Of a stretch of DNA of 40,974 nucleotides, positions 40,012 to 40,974 are shown piece by piece. Source of the stretch: Candidatus Roseilinea sp. (GTDB taxonomy: Bacteria > Chloroflexota > Anaerolineae > J036 > Brachytrichaceae); NCBI GenBank assembly GCA_025055235.1, contig JANWYN010000116.1, positions 1-40,974 on the forward strand, in the 5' to 3' direction. The notes under the pieces are model-generated. The model saw nothing but the letters and a program-made list of their open reading frames with translations, searched no databases and was not told the DNA's origin. Position 1 is the stretch's first letter; each line of letters begins with the position of its first letter. Made by a program: the position numbers and the translations under genes.

Positions 40012-40473
40012 ATGATGCGCCGCCCGATACTCGTCGCCCTCTATGCCCTCGGCGTGCTTGCCGTAGGCGTGTGGAGCGACCTGGCTTTCGCCGGCCGCAC
40101 CGATCTGCTGCGCGACCTGCTCTCCACTGCCGTTACGCTCGTCTTCGGGGCAATCATCGGCGACACGGCGCTGTCGGTCGAGGAAGTGATCTTCGCGCGG
40201 CGCGGCTTGTGGCCAGCGGCTCGGCCGTTGTTCATGCTGCGCGTGATGGCGATGGGCGCTGGATGGGCGATGCTCGGTCATCTGATGACGCCGGCGATCG
40301 CGATGCTGGCCCAGATCCCGCGCGCCGGCCTGGAGATCTTGCCGACGATCGGCATTGGCCTGGAGTTCGCGCTACGCCGGGCGCTGCTGCCGGCGCTGGT
40401 CGTGGGGGTTGTGGTCGGGTCAGTTACCGGCCTGGCGTTCGTCCGCCGCGCTACTGCCCATACGCCCGTTTGA
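40012..40473 (+). CDS. Small integral membrane protein, unknown function
   Basis: Hydrophobic protein of 153 aa with about four membrane helices: RPILVALYALGVLAVGVWSD, LLSTAVTLVFGAIIGDTALS, a region around MLRVMAMGAGWAMLGHLMTP, and RALLPALVVGVVVGSVTGLA. Loops are short and rich in Arg on one side. No motif of a known transporter or enzyme was recognised. ATGs at 40012 and 40015 are both possible. It is next to the recombinase-like gene, with which its 3' end overlaps by 54 bases in opposite orientation. Codon use is similar to that of its neighbours, so it is probably a real gene. Function not assigned. Confidence 0.6.
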   Translation: MMRRPILVALYALGVLAVGVWSDLAFAGRTDLLRDLLSTAVTLVFGAIIGDTALSVEEVIFARRGLWPAARPLFMLRVMAMGAGWAMLGHLMTPAIAMLAQIPRAGLEILPTIGIGLEFALRRALLPALVVGVVVGSVTGLAFVRRATAHTPV

Positions 40474-40974
40474 GGCGCGGCCGGCCTCACCCTGGACGAT
40501 GCGCGCCAGCTTGGCCTCCATCTCCTTCCACGCCAGCGGTGACAGGCCGTATTTGTATTGGAGCTGCTCCTCGTCCATCGCACCGGCGCGGTAATCGCGC
40601 AGCGCGCACGTCCAGCGCAGCATCTCGAAGGTGAGCGCTTCCAGGCCCGCCTGCGGCGCGATCTTGCGGTTGAAGATGTATTCGAGGTTGCGGCCGGTGC
40701 AGTCGAACAGCCGGCCGCGTGGCTGGCGGCGCTGCAGATGTTCGTCCAGCGCCTGCAGGCATGCGGCGGAGATCGGCAACTGCCGCTCCTTGAACTTCAG
40801 GTGCTTCTTGTCGTAGCGAATCCACACTTGGCGCGCGTCGCGATCGAGGTCGTCGCGCGTCAACCGCAGGCACTCGCTCTTCTTGATGCCGGTCTCCAGC
40901 ACGAGGTGAATGATGGCCAGCGGCCGCGTATCGGGGCGCGCGCCAGCGGCCACTTGGCGCGCAGCTTGCAGCAC
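40420..40974 (-). CDS. Tyrosine-recombinase-like protein, C-terminal part, catalytic residues apparently lost
   Basis: This is the C-terminal part (at least 184 aa) of a phage-integrase/Xer-like protein; the gene continues beyond the window. The fold landmarks are seen: ETGIKKSECLRLTRDDLD, then VWIRYDKKHLKFKERQLPIS, then TFEMLRWTCALRDYRAG. The catalytic positions are altered: the first Arg (TGLRxSE) is Lys here, the HxxR motif lacks its His (EMLRWT, with the Arg kept), and no Tyr is found at the expected place (LSPLAWKEMEAK). It is thus likely inactive as a recombinase and could be a DNA-binding or regulatory remnant, or a mobile-element relic. It overlaps the small membrane protein gene by 54 bases. 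Confidence 0.65.
   Translation of the reverse strand: MLQAARQVAAGARPDTRPLAIIHLVLETGIKKSECLRLTRDDLDRDARQVWIRYDKKHLKFKERQLPISAACLQALDEHLQRRQPRGRLFDCTGRNLEYIFNRKIAPQAGLEALTFEMLRWTCALRDYRAGAMDEEQLQYKYGLSPLAWKEMEAKLARIVQGEAGRASNGRMGSSAADERQAGN

Overview
The window is GC-rich chromosomal DNA. It looks like a member of the Chloroflexota (Anaerolineae-like); this is an inference. It rests on proline/threonine (PT) stalks in several exported proteins, export-targeted SH3b/Ig-like and beta-propeller proteins, MalEFG-type sugar uptake genes without a local ATPase, and a mixture of housekeeping and scattered catabolic genes. No rRNA, tRNA, CRISPR array or complete insertion sequence was recognised. Most genes are on the minus strand.

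Layout. 1-690: 3' end of pnp with a textbook terminator. 704-4770: minus-strand sugar ABC cassette (binding lipoprotein, MalF-like, MalG-like), with an upstream SnoaL-like gene that has its own promoter, and a divergent XRE-cupin regulator (4853-5497). 5559-9774: a MarR regulator followed by both halves of a heterodimeric ABC exporter, with a long palindromic operator over the promoter. 9858-14604: an O-methyltransferase, then (plus strand) a class A penicillin-binding protein and a UbiA prenyltransferase. 14636-20466: minus-strand metabolic block of a dimethylglycine/sarcosine dehydrogenase-like flavoprotein, histidine ammonia-lyase, and an alpha-oxoamine synthase resembling serine palmitoyltransferase. 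20528-28899: four minus-strand envelope genes. Three of them share a roughly 110-residue domain I do not recognise (four copies) together with Ig-like/IPT modules and PT stalks. The fourth is a degenerate PP2C phosphatase fused through a membrane segment to LysM. 29085-34029: an EF-G-like GTPase, a three-S1-domain RNA-binding protein and lysS. 34038-35923: SDR oxidoreductase and ROK sugar kinase, overlapping by 4 bp. 35983-36533: a gene-poor patch with a 43-codon cysteine-containing micro-ORF, a very strong ribosome-binding site and several hairpins. 36533-39803: two exported proteins flanking a 97-bp tandem repeat. 39908-40974: an inverted-repeat element, a small membrane protein, and the end of a tyrosine-recombinase-like gene whose catalytic residues look lost.

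The most notable signals are: (a) the shared surface domain in a three-gene envelope cluster, one member of which has an apparent +1 frameshift; (b) the MarR/heterodimeric exporter unit, in which operator, promoter and asymmetric ATPase sites can all be read from the sequence; (c) three intergenic elements built from unrelated heptanucleotide tandem repeats, two bordering hutH and one abutting lysS; (d) the micro-ORF with perfect Shine-Dalgarno sequence and its own terminator; (e) a 7-codon leader ORF placed to couple translation into the PP2C-LysM gene. All family assignments are from reading motifs; no database search was run.
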